NCBI GenBank assembly: GCA_903916735.1
Contig: CAIWXX010000078.1
Span: 62,001-126,000, forward strand
Origin: an uncultured Acidobacteriota bacterium
GTDB taxonomy: Bacteria; Acidobacteriota; CAIWXX01
Reading direction: 5' to 3'
Length of the DNA: 64,000 nt
Within the stretch, counting starts at the first letter, position 1. Each line of letters begins with the position of its first letter. The notes beneath the pieces were generated by a model, which made no database searches, was not told where the DNA came from, and saw only the letters and a program-made list of their open reading frames with translations. Made by a program: the position numbers and the translations under genes. Positions 24,785 to 32,621 of this stretch are shown one piece after another.

Positions 24785-25789
24785 TCATGTCGTGGTGTCT
24801 TCGTCATCTTTGTCTGTTTTCGACAGCTCCATGAAAGCCATTCGTAGCGCCATGCAGATTTCATCGATTGCATCCTGTGCCCGATTGAAGAGACCTGGCA
24901 CCGTCGGGAAATCGTGGATCATTCCATCATATTGCGTGCACGATACACTGACGCCGCCTTCTTGCAGACGCTCAGCATATGCGTATTCCTGATCTCTCAA
25001 AACATCGAATTCGGCGATGACGATCAAAGTCGGCGGCAACCGGCTCAGATCGTTCATCAGCAGTGGAGAGACACGAGGATGGAGTGATTGCTCCATGCTC
25101 TCAAGATAGTGACTTCTGTACCAATGAATGCTGGCTTCTGACAGCCACAGCCCCTCGCCGAAAACCCTGAAGGACTCCGTGGCCGACGTTGAGAGATCAA
25201 CCCACGGGCAGATGAGGACCTGACAAACCAAACAGGGACCGCCCTGGTCACGTGCGATCATCGACGTCACCGCAGCCAAATTGCCGCCAGCGCTATCGCC
25301 GGCAACGGCCATCCGAGTGCGATCGCCATGAATCTCTTCCGCATGTGCGGTGACCCAGTACAGAGCGGCGATGGCGTCTTCAACCGCTGCCGGATGCTTA
25401 TGCTCCGGAGCGAGCCTGTAGCCGACGGAAACCACAATGCAGCGAGCACCAGCCGCCAGGCGACTGCAGAAAGGATCGAACTCTTCCAGAGTGCCCAACA
25501 CAAATCCCCCGCCGTGATAAAAAATAGTAATCGGGAATGGCGGCTTTCCCTTGGGCGTGTAAATTCTGACAGGGATGCCCCCGCCCTTGCCCGTGATCTC
25601 TTCCTCATCAATCTGAATCCCATCAATTGGGGCTCCGATCCAGGATTGTGGCAGAAAGCACTCGCGGGCCTGTTGCGGAGTCAATGATGAAAAGGGGTTC
25701 CCATTTGCTTTCGCGATCTGATCGAGAATCGCTTCTGACTGGGGATCGAGTTGACCCTTTGTATATAAGGGGTAAAACGAGTTAGCCAT
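24785..25789 (-). CDS. Alpha/beta hydrolase of the hormone-sensitive lipase (HSL) family
   Basis: The protein has 334 residues with no signal peptide, so it is cytoplasmic. The oxyanion motif HGGGF lies at 92-96 and nucleophile S166 in VAGDSAGGNLAA. Catalytic D262 is in AEFDVLRDQ and H292 in GMIHDF. This complete set marks a carboxylesterase of lipolytic family IV (HSL), which hydrolyses short-chain esters. AGGAG lies about 8 bases before the ATG. It is followed upstream by a MarR remnant, which may once have been a linked regulator. That link is an inference. Confidence 0.94.
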   Translation of the reverse strand: MANSFYPLYTKGQLDPQSEAILDQIAKANGNPFSSLTPQQARECFLPQSWIGAPIDGIQIDEEEITGKGGGIPVRIYTPKGKPPFPITIFYHGGGFVLGTLEEFDPFCSRLAAGARCIVVSVGYRLAPEHKHPAAVEDAIAALYWVTAHAEEIHGDRTRMAVAGDSAGGNLAAVTSMIARDQGGPCLVCQVLICPWVDLSTSATESFRVFGEGLWLSEASIHWYRSHYLESMEQSLHPRVSPLLMNDLSRLPPTLIVIAEFDVLRDQEYAYAERLQEGGVSVSCTQYDGMIHDFPTVPGLFNRAQDAIDEICMALRMAFMELSKTDKDDEDTTT

Positions 25790-25884
25790 CGATGTTGACT
25801 CCTTTTATTAAAACCCGCCATCGATATTCAGCACCGTATTGATGAATGAAAAATAGGTTTGATGCCCAACTTTTTTAAAATAAT

Positions 25885-26124
25885 TTACAGGTTCTCATCG
25901 ATCCTGTTAAGAAGTCTCATCAGCTCATCCTGTTCATACCTGGAGACGCCTCGATAAAGCCTCTTCAATAAATCCGCTGAGATCTCATCGAACAGCGGCC
26001 GGAAGGCGCGGCCTTTGGAGGTGAGAGTCACCCGGAGTGTTCGTTTGCTGGCCGGATGGATCTCTTTTGTCACAGACCTCAGGCTCTCATGGCGCAGGCC
26101 ATCGAGGAAAGCGTGCCAGGAGAC
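25885..26124 (-). pseudogene. MarR-family regulator, C-terminal remnant
   Basis: A minus-strand frame reads FLDGLRHESLRSVTKEI and then HPASKRTLRVTLTSKGRAF. This fits the end of the recognition helix, the wing and the dimerisation helix of MarR proteins (LT.KGR is the wing signature). About 80 codons remain and an in-frame stop lies just upstream (about 26130), so the N-terminal half of the HTH is gone. A GTG at 26073 could still start a 62-residue product, but that would lack DNA-binding residues. The crp-like gene ends at its upstream border. Confidence 0.5.
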
Positions 26125-26808
26125 TCATCCGTTTTTGAGAGGCTTCGGAAAGGATTCGTTGATGACAACGGCTTTCCCGCCAAGATTTTCGATGTATCCG
26201 TGTTTGGCGAGACCGGCCAGAATTCGGCTCACTGTCTCGCGACTCGTCCCCACCATGTTGGCAATCTCGCGGTGCGGTGGAAGTTTGAGGCGGATCCGGC
26301 CATCCGGCAGCCGTCGGCCGTCTTCCATCGCGAGATCCATGAGGACTCCGGCGACGCGGCCGTAGACATCCAGAAGGGCCAGGGACTCGATCTGGTGGTT
26401 GGCCTTTCGGACCCGATTGCTCAGGACTGTGAAAATCCTCTGCATGAACGCCGGATTTTCTCGCAGAATGCGAAGAAATACTTCACGGCGCAAGGTCAGC
26501 AGATCAACTTTTTCAGCGGCGACAACGGTCGCTGAGCGAGGCTCTTCATCGAGCAACGCCATCTCACCGAAAAAATCGCCATCTGTCAGCCAACTCAGGA
26601 TAACCTCTTTTCCGTCACCGCCCTGGATTGTGATTTTCACCTTGCCGCCCAAGACGACATAGAAAAACTCGGCCGACTCCTTTTCGAGAAAAACCACTTC
26701 ATCTTTTTTAAAGGTCTTGATATGGCAGACCCGTGTCAACTCCTTCAATTCCGAATCAGCCAGGTCCACGAAGATCGGTATCGTCCGGAGGATGCCTGGA
26801 TCAATCAT
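26125..26808 (-). CDS. Crp/Fnr-family transcriptional regulator
   Basis: The protein has 227 residues. The N-terminal cyclic-nucleotide-binding-like beta barrel contains FFYVVLGGKVKITIQGGDGK and DGDFFGEMALLDEEPRSATV. The long dimer helix follows, and the winged HTH at 170-215 carries PPHREIANMVGTSRETVSRI as recognition helix. There are no N-terminal Cys as in Fnr, so Fe-S sensing is unlikely. The effector might be a cyclic nucleotide. GGGAGGT sits 5 bases before the ATG and contains the TAA of the upstream lipoprotein gene, which implies translational coupling to that gene. Confidence 0.93.
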   Translation of the reverse strand: MIDPGILRTIPIFVDLADSELKELTRVCHIKTFKKDEVVFLEKESAEFFYVVLGGKVKITIQGGDGKEVILSWLTDGDFFGEMALLDEEPRSATVVAAEKVDLLTLRREVFLRILRENPAFMQRIFTVLSNRVRKANHQIESLALLDVYGRVAGVLMDLAMEDGRRLPDGRIRLKLPPHREIANMVGTSRETVSRILAGLAKHGYIENLGGKAVVINESFPKPLKNG

Positions 26809-26811
26809 GAC

Positions 26812-28224
26812 TTACCTCCCGATGAGATGTGCAAGTGAATCGACGAGCCGCACGCCGTCCTCCCCACTCATGGACGAGGCCGAATTGAAATCTCCCTGAC
26901 TGTCCAGCTGGAAAAGTCCGTAGAGGAGGCAGGTCTGTATGGCTGAATAATAGACATGACCTGGATTGACATCATGGACAGAAGAAAAGGAAACCGCAGG
27001 CGATTTGATATCAGGAAACTGATTGCGGAGAATCCGGATTATCCGAGACGCGATGTCCGCCGCTTCACCTCTCTTTATGGGATCGCGAGGAGCAAAAAGA
27101 TGTCCTGTATAGACATCCATCAATCCTCCCTGGATGACTTGCAGCACATAATCACGGCTCCATCCGCCGATATCGATTGCGATGTCGGCAGGCACCGATT
27201 GCTTTGAAATGGCCTCTGGCAGCTTCACAGCAATCAGCGCCGCCAGGGCTTCGCGCGTCAAGACGCGGACAGCCGGAATTTCCTTGAATTGCTGTGGCAC
27301 CGTTTTCCATTTGATGGCATCTTCGACCATGCGCAGCCGGGTTTGATAATCGGAATTCTTCGGATCGATATCCAAAAGGTCCTTGTAGAGAGCCCGCGCC
27401 TGCTCGAGATTGTCGTTGAGGAAGAGGGCCTCGGCGAGCCGAACTTTGACGTCGATCTGTTGAGGCGCCCGGTCGATGGCTTGCTGGAGGCTGGAAATGG
27501 CGCGCGGGTAATCGCTCTGACGGAGATACAAATTGCCGAGTTCCAAATAGAGCGGGGCGCGTTCGGGCGCCAGCGATACGGCCTTTTCGAAGAGAGCAAT
27601 CGCATCTTTGGTCTTGCCCTGTATAGAAGCTTCGGTGGCGCGCCGAACCAGCAGATCCGTCACTTCCAATCGTGTGATGTCCCTGCGGAGTTGTGCGAAT
27701 GAATGAGACGGCGAAAGGGTTAGGACTTGCTGATAAACTCCAAAAGCCTCTTCGGGGTTTCCATCGGCCTCGATTGCCTGCGCCAGCCCGACAAGAGCCG
27801 GCACATTCGCGGGATTGGCCTTGAGCACTTCGCGGAAAATCGCCATAGCGCGCCCTCGCTGATTCTGCATGAGGCTGATATAGGCGCGAGCAACCTGAGC
27901 CGGCTGCAGCCAGTCCTGATCGATCTTCAGTTTGTCAAAAGTTTTCTGAGCCCCCGCCAAATCCCCGATCTCCAGGCTCTTCCACCCCTTCTGAAAATCC
28001 TGGAGATTACCCTTGGTGGCTTTAGTATCAATATTTTCGGCCAGGAGCGGGTTCTCAAGATAAAGGGTCACGGATGGGGCGGGAGGCTGTGGGCCACATG
28101 CCGGCATAATAAGGCAGAGAAGAAACCCTATGAGCCCCCATGAAGAGCGGATCAGCGTTGGATGCACTATCAAACGGCCTGATTTCGCGCCCACGTCTTT
28201 CCTTACAATGCCTCGATTGATCAT
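26812..28224 (-). CDS. TPR-repeat lipoprotein with C-terminal SLH-like domain
   Basis: A hydrophobic stretch ending in LCLIMPAC looks like a lipoprotein signal. The start is uncertain: ATG at 28224, or GTG at 28167, which would put the Cys at residue 24. TPR units fill the middle (ALVGLAQAIEADGNPEEAF, LYLELGNLYLRQSDYPRAI, LAEALFLNDNLEQARALY). Near the C-terminus TREALAALIAVKL and GWSRDYVLQVIQGGLMDVY, followed by FAPRDPIKRGEAADI, match an S-layer-homology repeat, here probably single. It is likely an envelope protein contacting cell-wall polymers. It is transcribed with the downstream Crp-like regulator. Confidence 0.83.
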   Translation of the reverse strand: MINRGIVRKDVGAKSGRLIVHPTLIRSSWGLIGFLLCLIMPACGPQPPAPSVTLYLENPLLAENIDTKATKGNLQDFQKGWKSLEIGDLAGAQKTFDKLKIDQDWLQPAQVARAYISLMQNQRGRAMAIFREVLKANPANVPALVGLAQAIEADGNPEEAFGVYQQVLTLSPSHSFAQLRRDITRLEVTDLLVRRATEASIQGKTKDAIALFEKAVSLAPERAPLYLELGNLYLRQSDYPRAISSLQQAIDRAPQQIDVKVRLAEALFLNDNLEQARALYKDLLDIDPKNSDYQTRLRMVEDAIKWKTVPQQFKEIPAVRVLTREALAALIAVKLPEAISKQSVPADIAIDIGGWSRDYVLQVIQGGLMDVYTGHLFAPRDPIKRGEAADIASRIIRILRNQFPDIKSPAVSFSSVHDVNPGHVYYSAIQTCLLYGLFQLDSQGDFNSASSMSGEDGVRLVDSLAHLIGR

Positions 28225-28339
28225 AGCCCCACAAACAGGCATTTGTACAGCCCAAGCGACGGCATCACGGCAAGAATATTTCATGAATTCGAAAATCGGT
28301 GGCGTTGGCATCTCCCGCGATTATCTCTCTGTATCATAA

Positions 28340-29482
28340 TCATTGCACGCATTTCGCCGATGGACAATCAATGCCATGGTTTGCGCATTCCCGGGCCGCG
28401 TCGGGGGCGCTCCGAGAATGGCGATCGAGCTTCTGCTGGATCGCGTCTAACAACAAATCGATTCCGCCTCCTTTCAAAGCCGAGAGATAGATGATATCTC
28501 CCGATCGCTGCCGGGGAGGGAGGGATGGAAGCAGGTCGCACTTGTTGTAGACCTTAAGCATCGGCTTTTGATGAGCGCCGAGTTCGGAGAGAACTCTATC
28601 AACGGCCGTAAGATCACCCTCAAGATCAACGCTCGACACATCGCAGACATGAACAAGGAGATCTGCGCTGACGACCTCTTCAAGGGTCGCGCGGAAAGCG
28701 GCCACGAGTTCGACTGGAAGCTTCCGGATAAACCCGACTGTATCGGAGAGATAGCAGGGAGAGCCGCCAGGAAGATGAACGCGTCTGCAAAGGGGATCCA
28801 AGGTCGCGAAGAGTTTGGGAGAACAGAGAGTCCGGGCATGAGTGATGGTAGTGAAAAGTGTGGATTTCCCCGCGTTCGTGTAACCGACGAGTGCAACCGT
28901 CGGAATATTCTGCCGCTCCCGGCGGCGCCGATGGAGTGCGCGTGTGTTTCGGACGCGATCGATGGCGCGCCGGAGTGAATGAATCCTTTCGCGAATCCGG
29001 CGGCGATCGATTTCAAGCTTCATCTCGCCGGGGCCGCGCGTCCCGATGCCACCGCCCAGGCGTGAGAGTTCAACACCTTTGCCGGTCAGTCGCGGGAGAA
29101 GGTAGGTGAGTTGAGCCAGCTCCACTTGCAGTTTTCCTTCCTGCGTACGCGCGCGCTGGGCAAAGATATCGAGAATGAGTTGCGTGCGATCAAGGATTTT
29201 TCGAGAAATTCGGTCTTGCAGATTTCTGGCCTGAGCAGGACTCAGGGGATCATTGACGATCACGACCTCAGCGCCTTCTTCAGCGCAAATAGCGGTGACT
29301 TCATCAAGCTTACCGCGGCCGATGTAATAAGCCGGATCGATGCCGGCTCGTTCCTGAACCAGTCGCCGCGACGGGGCGACTCCGGCCGACGCTGCCAGTC
29401 CGGCCAGTTCATCCATCGAGAATAGAAAATCACATCGGCGTGTGTCTTTGAGCCGCAGCCCGATTAGCAGAGCCTTATGCAC
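28340..29482 (-). CDS. hflX: GTPase HflX
   Basis: The protein has 380 residues. The N-terminal HflX domain contains GIDPAYYIGRGKLDEV, NDPLSPAQARNLQDRI and LDRTQLILDIFAQRA. The GGGIGTRGPGE motif comes before the coiled linker. The G domain has G1 GYTNAGKST at 200-208, G3 region SDTVGFIRKLP and G4 NKCD. HflX binds the large ribosomal subunit and splits stalled ribosomes under stress. The start is GTG at 29482 without a clear ribosome site, 3 bases after the hfq stop at 29486, so translation probably depends on coupling to hfq. The order miaA-hfq-hflX is classical. Confidence 0.96.
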   Translation of the reverse strand: MHKALLIGLRLKDTRRCDFLFSMDELAGLAASAGVAPSRRLVQERAGIDPAYYIGRGKLDEVTAICAEEGAEVVIVNDPLSPAQARNLQDRISRKILDRTQLILDIFAQRARTQEGKLQVELAQLTYLLPRLTGKGVELSRLGGGIGTRGPGEMKLEIDRRRIRERIHSLRRAIDRVRNTRALHRRRRERQNIPTVALVGYTNAGKSTLFTTITHARTLCSPKLFATLDPLCRRVHLPGGSPCYLSDTVGFIRKLPVELVAAFRATLEEVVSADLLVHVCDVSSVDLEGDLTAVDRVLSELGAHQKPMLKVYNKCDLLPSLPPRQRSGDIIYLSALKGGGIDLLLDAIQQKLDRHSRSAPDAARECANHGIDCPSAKCVQ

Positions 29483-29485
29483 AAG

Positions 29486-29746
29486 CTATGTGGTTACATC
29501 GGAATTGAGGGAAGCGTTCTCGATTTTCTCACGGAAGCCCCGTGGAGCCTGGATCGTGGAGATCGCATGCTTGAAGATGAGATGATCGCTGCCCTTGATA
29601 TCCAACAAAATCGCGAATTTATCAAAAGCCTTGATGCGCCCCTCCAGTTTCAACCCGCTCAGCAGGTAGAGGGTAATTATTGCTTTTTCTTTTCTGAGTC
29701 CATTAATGAATTCGTCCTGTACCCCTGACACCGGCTCCTTCTCCAT
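29486..29746 (-). CDS. hfq: RNA chaperone Hfq
   Basis: I chose the ATG at 29746 because AAGGAG lies 6 bases before it. An in-frame start at 29815 would overlap miaA needlessly. The protein has 86 residues. The N-terminal VQDEFINGLRKEKAIIT leads into Sm1 (YLLSGLKLEGRIKAFDKFAI) and Sm2 (IFKHAISTI, matching the YKHAISTI hallmark). The K at the usual rim and the short C-tail are typical. It forms hexameric rings that pair sRNAs with mRNAs. It lies between miaA (46 bases upstream) and hflX. Confidence 0.96.
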   Translation of the reverse strand: MEKEPVSGVQDEFINGLRKEKAIITLYLLSGLKLEGRIKAFDKFAILLDIKGSDHLIFKHAISTIQAPRGFREKIENASLNSDVTT

Positions 29747-29792
29747 GCACGTCTCCTTGAAGTAAATCACGTTCTCTACACAACACAACGTA

Positions 29793-30716
29793 TTACAAAA
29801 GGCTATGTCTGACAAGTGCCTTTAGCCATTCCAGCCGATCGGCTCTCAGCCAGATAACCCCTTTCTCACGCCGGAACCATGTCATCTGCCGTTTGGCATA
29901 GCGACGAGTTTCCTTCTGGATCTCGACGCGAGTCTCGTCGAAGGATTTCTTTCCATCCAGATACTCCACAATCTGCGCATACCCGAGACCTCCGAAAGGC
30001 GTGGCTGAGCGTGGGATATTCTCCGAAAGAAGCCCCAACACTTCTTCGATGAACCCGGCCCTCAGCATCGAATCAACACGCTGGTCGATGCGTTCGTGGA
30101 GGAAGTGCCGAGGCAGAAGGAGACCGAGTTTGATGGTGTCACGGCCGGTGAGACGGAGCGAGTTTTTCTCGAAATGGACGGAGAGAGGAATGCCCGTGAC
30201 CTCCGCCACTTCCAGAGCGCGCACGATCCGGATCCGGTCGTTCGGGTGGATTCGCGACTGATAGACAGGATCGACTTCGCCTAGCCGCTTGTAAAGATCC
30301 TCCATGCCGCCGGGCTCGGCGGCTTTGGCGCGAAGACGATCGCGAATATCGGGAACTCGTGGAGGCCCTTCAAAAATCCCTTCCAGCAATGATCGGAAAT
30401 AGAGGCCGGTCCCTCCAACGATCACCGGCCGCTTCCCACGCGATTCAATTTCAGGAATGAGTTTGAGTGTCCGTCTCACAAAATCAGCTGCCGAAAACAG
30501 ATCAGTGGGATCGCAGATGTCGATGAGATGATGAGGAACCCCGAAGCACTCCGCCAACCGAGGCTTGGCGGTGCCGATGCTAAAGCGTCGGTAGACCTGC
30601 ATCGAGTCGCAGCTGATGACTTCGCCGCCGAATTCAATGCAGAGTTGGATGGCCGCCGCGGTCTTGCCGACACCGGTTGGGCCCAGGATGATCAGGATGG
30701 ATTTTTCGTCATTCAC
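29793..30716 (-). CDS. miaA: tRNA dimethylallyltransferase
   Basis: The protein has 307 residues, normal for MiaA, which transfers the dimethylallyl group to A37 of tRNAs reading UNN codons. The P-loop is GPTGVGKT at 12-19, followed by ISCDSMQVYRRFSIGTAKP with substrate Asp and Gln. HHLIDICDPTDLFSAADF and VGGTGLYFRSLLEG match the core, and KKETRRYAKRQMTWFRRE-like sequence ends it. It is first in the miaA-hfq-hflX set. Confidence 0.96.
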   Translation of the reverse strand: MNDEKSILIILGPTGVGKTAAAIQLCIEFGGEVISCDSMQVYRRFSIGTAKPRLAECFGVPHHLIDICDPTDLFSAADFVRRTLKLIPEIESRGKRPVIVGGTGLYFRSLLEGIFEGPPRVPDIRDRLRAKAAEPGGMEDLYKRLGEVDPVYQSRIHPNDRIRIVRALEVAEVTGIPLSVHFEKNSLRLTGRDTIKLGLLLPRHFLHERIDQRVDSMLRAGFIEEVLGLLSENIPRSATPFGGLGYAQIVEYLDGKKSFDETRVEIQKETRRYAKRQMTWFRREKGVIWLRADRLEWLKALVRHSLL

Positions 30717-30795
30717 TCATCAACTCGCCGCTGAGAAGGCCGGGCAAGCGGCCTGTCCGCCATTCTCCCTATCAGCACAATCCCCGAACGTCGCG

Positions 30796-30918
30796 CTACA
30801 GAAGAATGAGATAAAGGAAAAAGGCCGTTACCAGAATCAGCAGAGCGAGAGTCTGCTTTGGCGTTGGCTGGAACAGACCGCAACGAGATTCTCCGTGCTG
30901 ATGAGAGCCGGTGTTCAC
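30796..30918 (-). CDS. Predicted 40-residue single-pass membrane peptide
   Basis: A GTG at 30918 overlaps the stop of the DUF4388 gene as GTGA, and the frame runs 40 codons to a TAG at 30796. The N-terminal 20 residues are polar (HQHGESRCGLFQPTPKQ). The rest is one clean membrane helix, LALLILVTAFFLYLILL, at the very C-terminus, as in tail-anchored peptides. No family was recognised. The gene occupies the 200-base gap between the DUF4388 gene and miaA. The overlap junction and helix make chance less likely, but there is no homology evidence. Confidence 0.5.
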   Translation of the reverse strand: MNTGSHQHGESRCGLFQPTPKQTLALLILVTAFFLYLILL

Positions 30919-32030
30919 GGGTTGAGATGAAGTTCCTGCAGGCTCTTCAGAACCGAAGATTCGTGTTCGGGCCCAAGCGTTTTCTTGATCGCCAACAGCT
31001 CGGCGTAGAAAAATTCATTGAGCCCACCGATGAGTGTTTCGCGACGGGCCTCCGGTTTGAGTGAGCTCAGGTTCTTTTGCAGAACCTCCAGGTCAAGAGA
31101 GCCGTCTTTCCGGAGTTTCACATTCTTGAAGAGCGCTTCCTGGTTGTTGCGGATATCATTGAGATACTTATTCAGCACGTTCTCGGCGATCGGGCCGATC
31201 TCCCGAAGCATATACTTGTATAAGAAGCCGTAAGCGTCATTGAATGTCTGAAGGATCTGTCGCAGATCAACCTGCTCCTCAACGGGCGTGGCTTCGCGTC
31301 GAGGCGGAGGCGGCGCATCCTCTCGCTGGCGCCGGCGGATGAAGCCTATCGATTCCAGGGCATACAGAACCTTGAGAGTTTCGAATTCGCCGATTTCACT
31401 CCGCGTGCAGATTTCCGTGGTCGGGCGTGATCCATCGACGAGGTGAAGGATGTGCTTTTCATAGGGCTCGAGGGAGACCTTTTCATCAAGGCCCAGGCGT
31501 GTCTGGAGAAATGTGCAGTCAGCCGGAGGAAAACGGCGTCGCAAAACGCCGGGTTCCCGAAGCCGCCGGATACCCTCCAGCAGGAGCTGCGGGACATCCA
31601 AGTCAATGACAATATTCTCATTCGTACGCAATTCGCCTTCGGAGAACGTGTGGGTGCCGTGATCCCATGTGAGCAGGGAATAGAAGATTTCCTTCAGCTG
31701 GTGTTGAACGCTCCACCAGAGTTCCTTCGGCGTGAGCGCTCCGATCTCAATGAGCGCTCGACCCTGCCGCATTCCTTGTTTGATGAGCTCAGCGCTGCGA
31801 TCATGCTGCAGCTGTGTGATCTTGCCCTCGCGCAGGAGAATGTCACCGAGCCGTTCATCCAATAGGCTGGAACTCGCGAAGATGAGGCTCCCGGCCTTGA
31901 AGTAGAGACGCTTTTCGGCCCTATCGCGCCGGATGATCAAAACCCCCGTTTTCCTCTGGGAACGCAGTGGTTCCAGGATCGACGCGAGATCGTGCTCTTC
32001 GAGTTTTCCTTCTAGTGGTGCGCTGGTCAT
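30915..32030 (-). CDS. DUF4388 (PATAN-type) domain protein
   Basis: I chose the ATG at 32030. A longer frame to 32108 adds 26 residues before the domain. The protein has 371 residues. The N-terminal LEGKLEEHDLASILEPLRSQ, then KTGVLIIRRDRAEKRLYF and LDERLGDILLREGKIT, is the DUF4388 fold. This is an adaptor seen in two-component and gliding/pilus signalling proteins of deltaproteobacteria and relatives. The middle has a second helical module with HLVDGSRPTTEICTRS, and the C-terminal 120 residues are helical. It is probably a cytoplasmic signalling adaptor. No output domain is seen. It is coupled (GTGA) to a small membrane peptide. Confidence 0.87.
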   Translation of the reverse strand: MTSAPLEGKLEEHDLASILEPLRSQRKTGVLIIRRDRAEKRLYFKAGSLIFASSSLLDERLGDILLREGKITQLQHDRSAELIKQGMRQGRALIEIGALTPKELWWSVQHQLKEIFYSLLTWDHGTHTFSEGELRTNENIVIDLDVPQLLLEGIRRLREPGVLRRRFPPADCTFLQTRLGLDEKVSLEPYEKHILHLVDGSRPTTEICTRSEIGEFETLKVLYALESIGFIRRRQREDAPPPPRREATPVEEQVDLRQILQTFNDAYGFLYKYMLREIGPIAENVLNKYLNDIRNNQEALFKNVKLRKDGSLDLEVLQKNLSSLKPEARRETLIGGLNEFFYAELLAIKKTLGPEHESSVLKSLQELHLNP

Positions 32031-32100
32031 AACAGGTTTCCAGGTTACAGCAGCTAATCTATCCCAAGGGATACGGAGTGTCAACGCGGAATCGGCCCAT

Positions 32101-32262
32101 GGATGCACTATTAATTGTTGCCGGCCGAAAAGGAACTTTGAAAACTGAGATGAACACGGATGAACACGGATCGAATGCCGGGCATCGGTGTTTATCTAAG
32201 TTCATATGTGGTTCCATTCCATACGCCGAAATTTTAGTGTACATTTTTTCTGATCCACACCC
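32101..32262. repeat. Dispersed intergenic repeat, copy A
   Basis: This is homologous over its whole length to 50139-50282. Shared blocks include GGATGCAC, ATTG..TTGCCGG, GATGAACA, ATGCCGGG and TGTGGTTCCATT, and both end in a T-rich block before ACACCC. Copy A carries an additional tandem GAACACGGAT unit. The GAACACGGAT and TGTTTATCTAAGTTCAT arms can pair into a hairpin. It lies in the 590-base gap between the DUF4388 gene and secA. Apart from a promoter near secA, I see nothing else there. Confidence 0.65.
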
Positions 32263-32581
32263 TCAGCCCACTTAAATCCTCGCATAAGAATTGCTTCATC
32301 AATGTGCAAGCAGTTGGCGTTGATGCCTGTATCGCTCAAAACGCAAATCCGACTTCTTGACACAAATCACGTGTCGTTTGATCTCATGCCGGGTATGAGT
32401 TGTTCCCGTGCCCCCACCCATGCTCATTCCCTAAAATGTGCCTTGGGTGCTTCAAATCGAATCAGGAACGGCGAGTTCGATCATAAAAATCCGGGGCAAA
32501 AAGCAAAATGCCGGACGGAGGTTCCGTTAGGAGCCCAGGGTCATTCTGAACATCGCAATGTGCGTTTCACTTTCGTTCTCC

Positions 32582-32611
32582 TTGACCGACTTCGCACCGG
32601 TCTGGTAGATT
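32582..32611 (+). promoter_or_regulatory. Possible secA promoter
   Basis: TTGACC (32582-32587) and TAGATT (32606-32611) are spaced 18 bases. The secA ATG follows 11 bases after the -10 box, without a Shine-Dalgarno sequence. Confidence 0.35.
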
Positions 32612-32621
32612 TGATGCTTCA

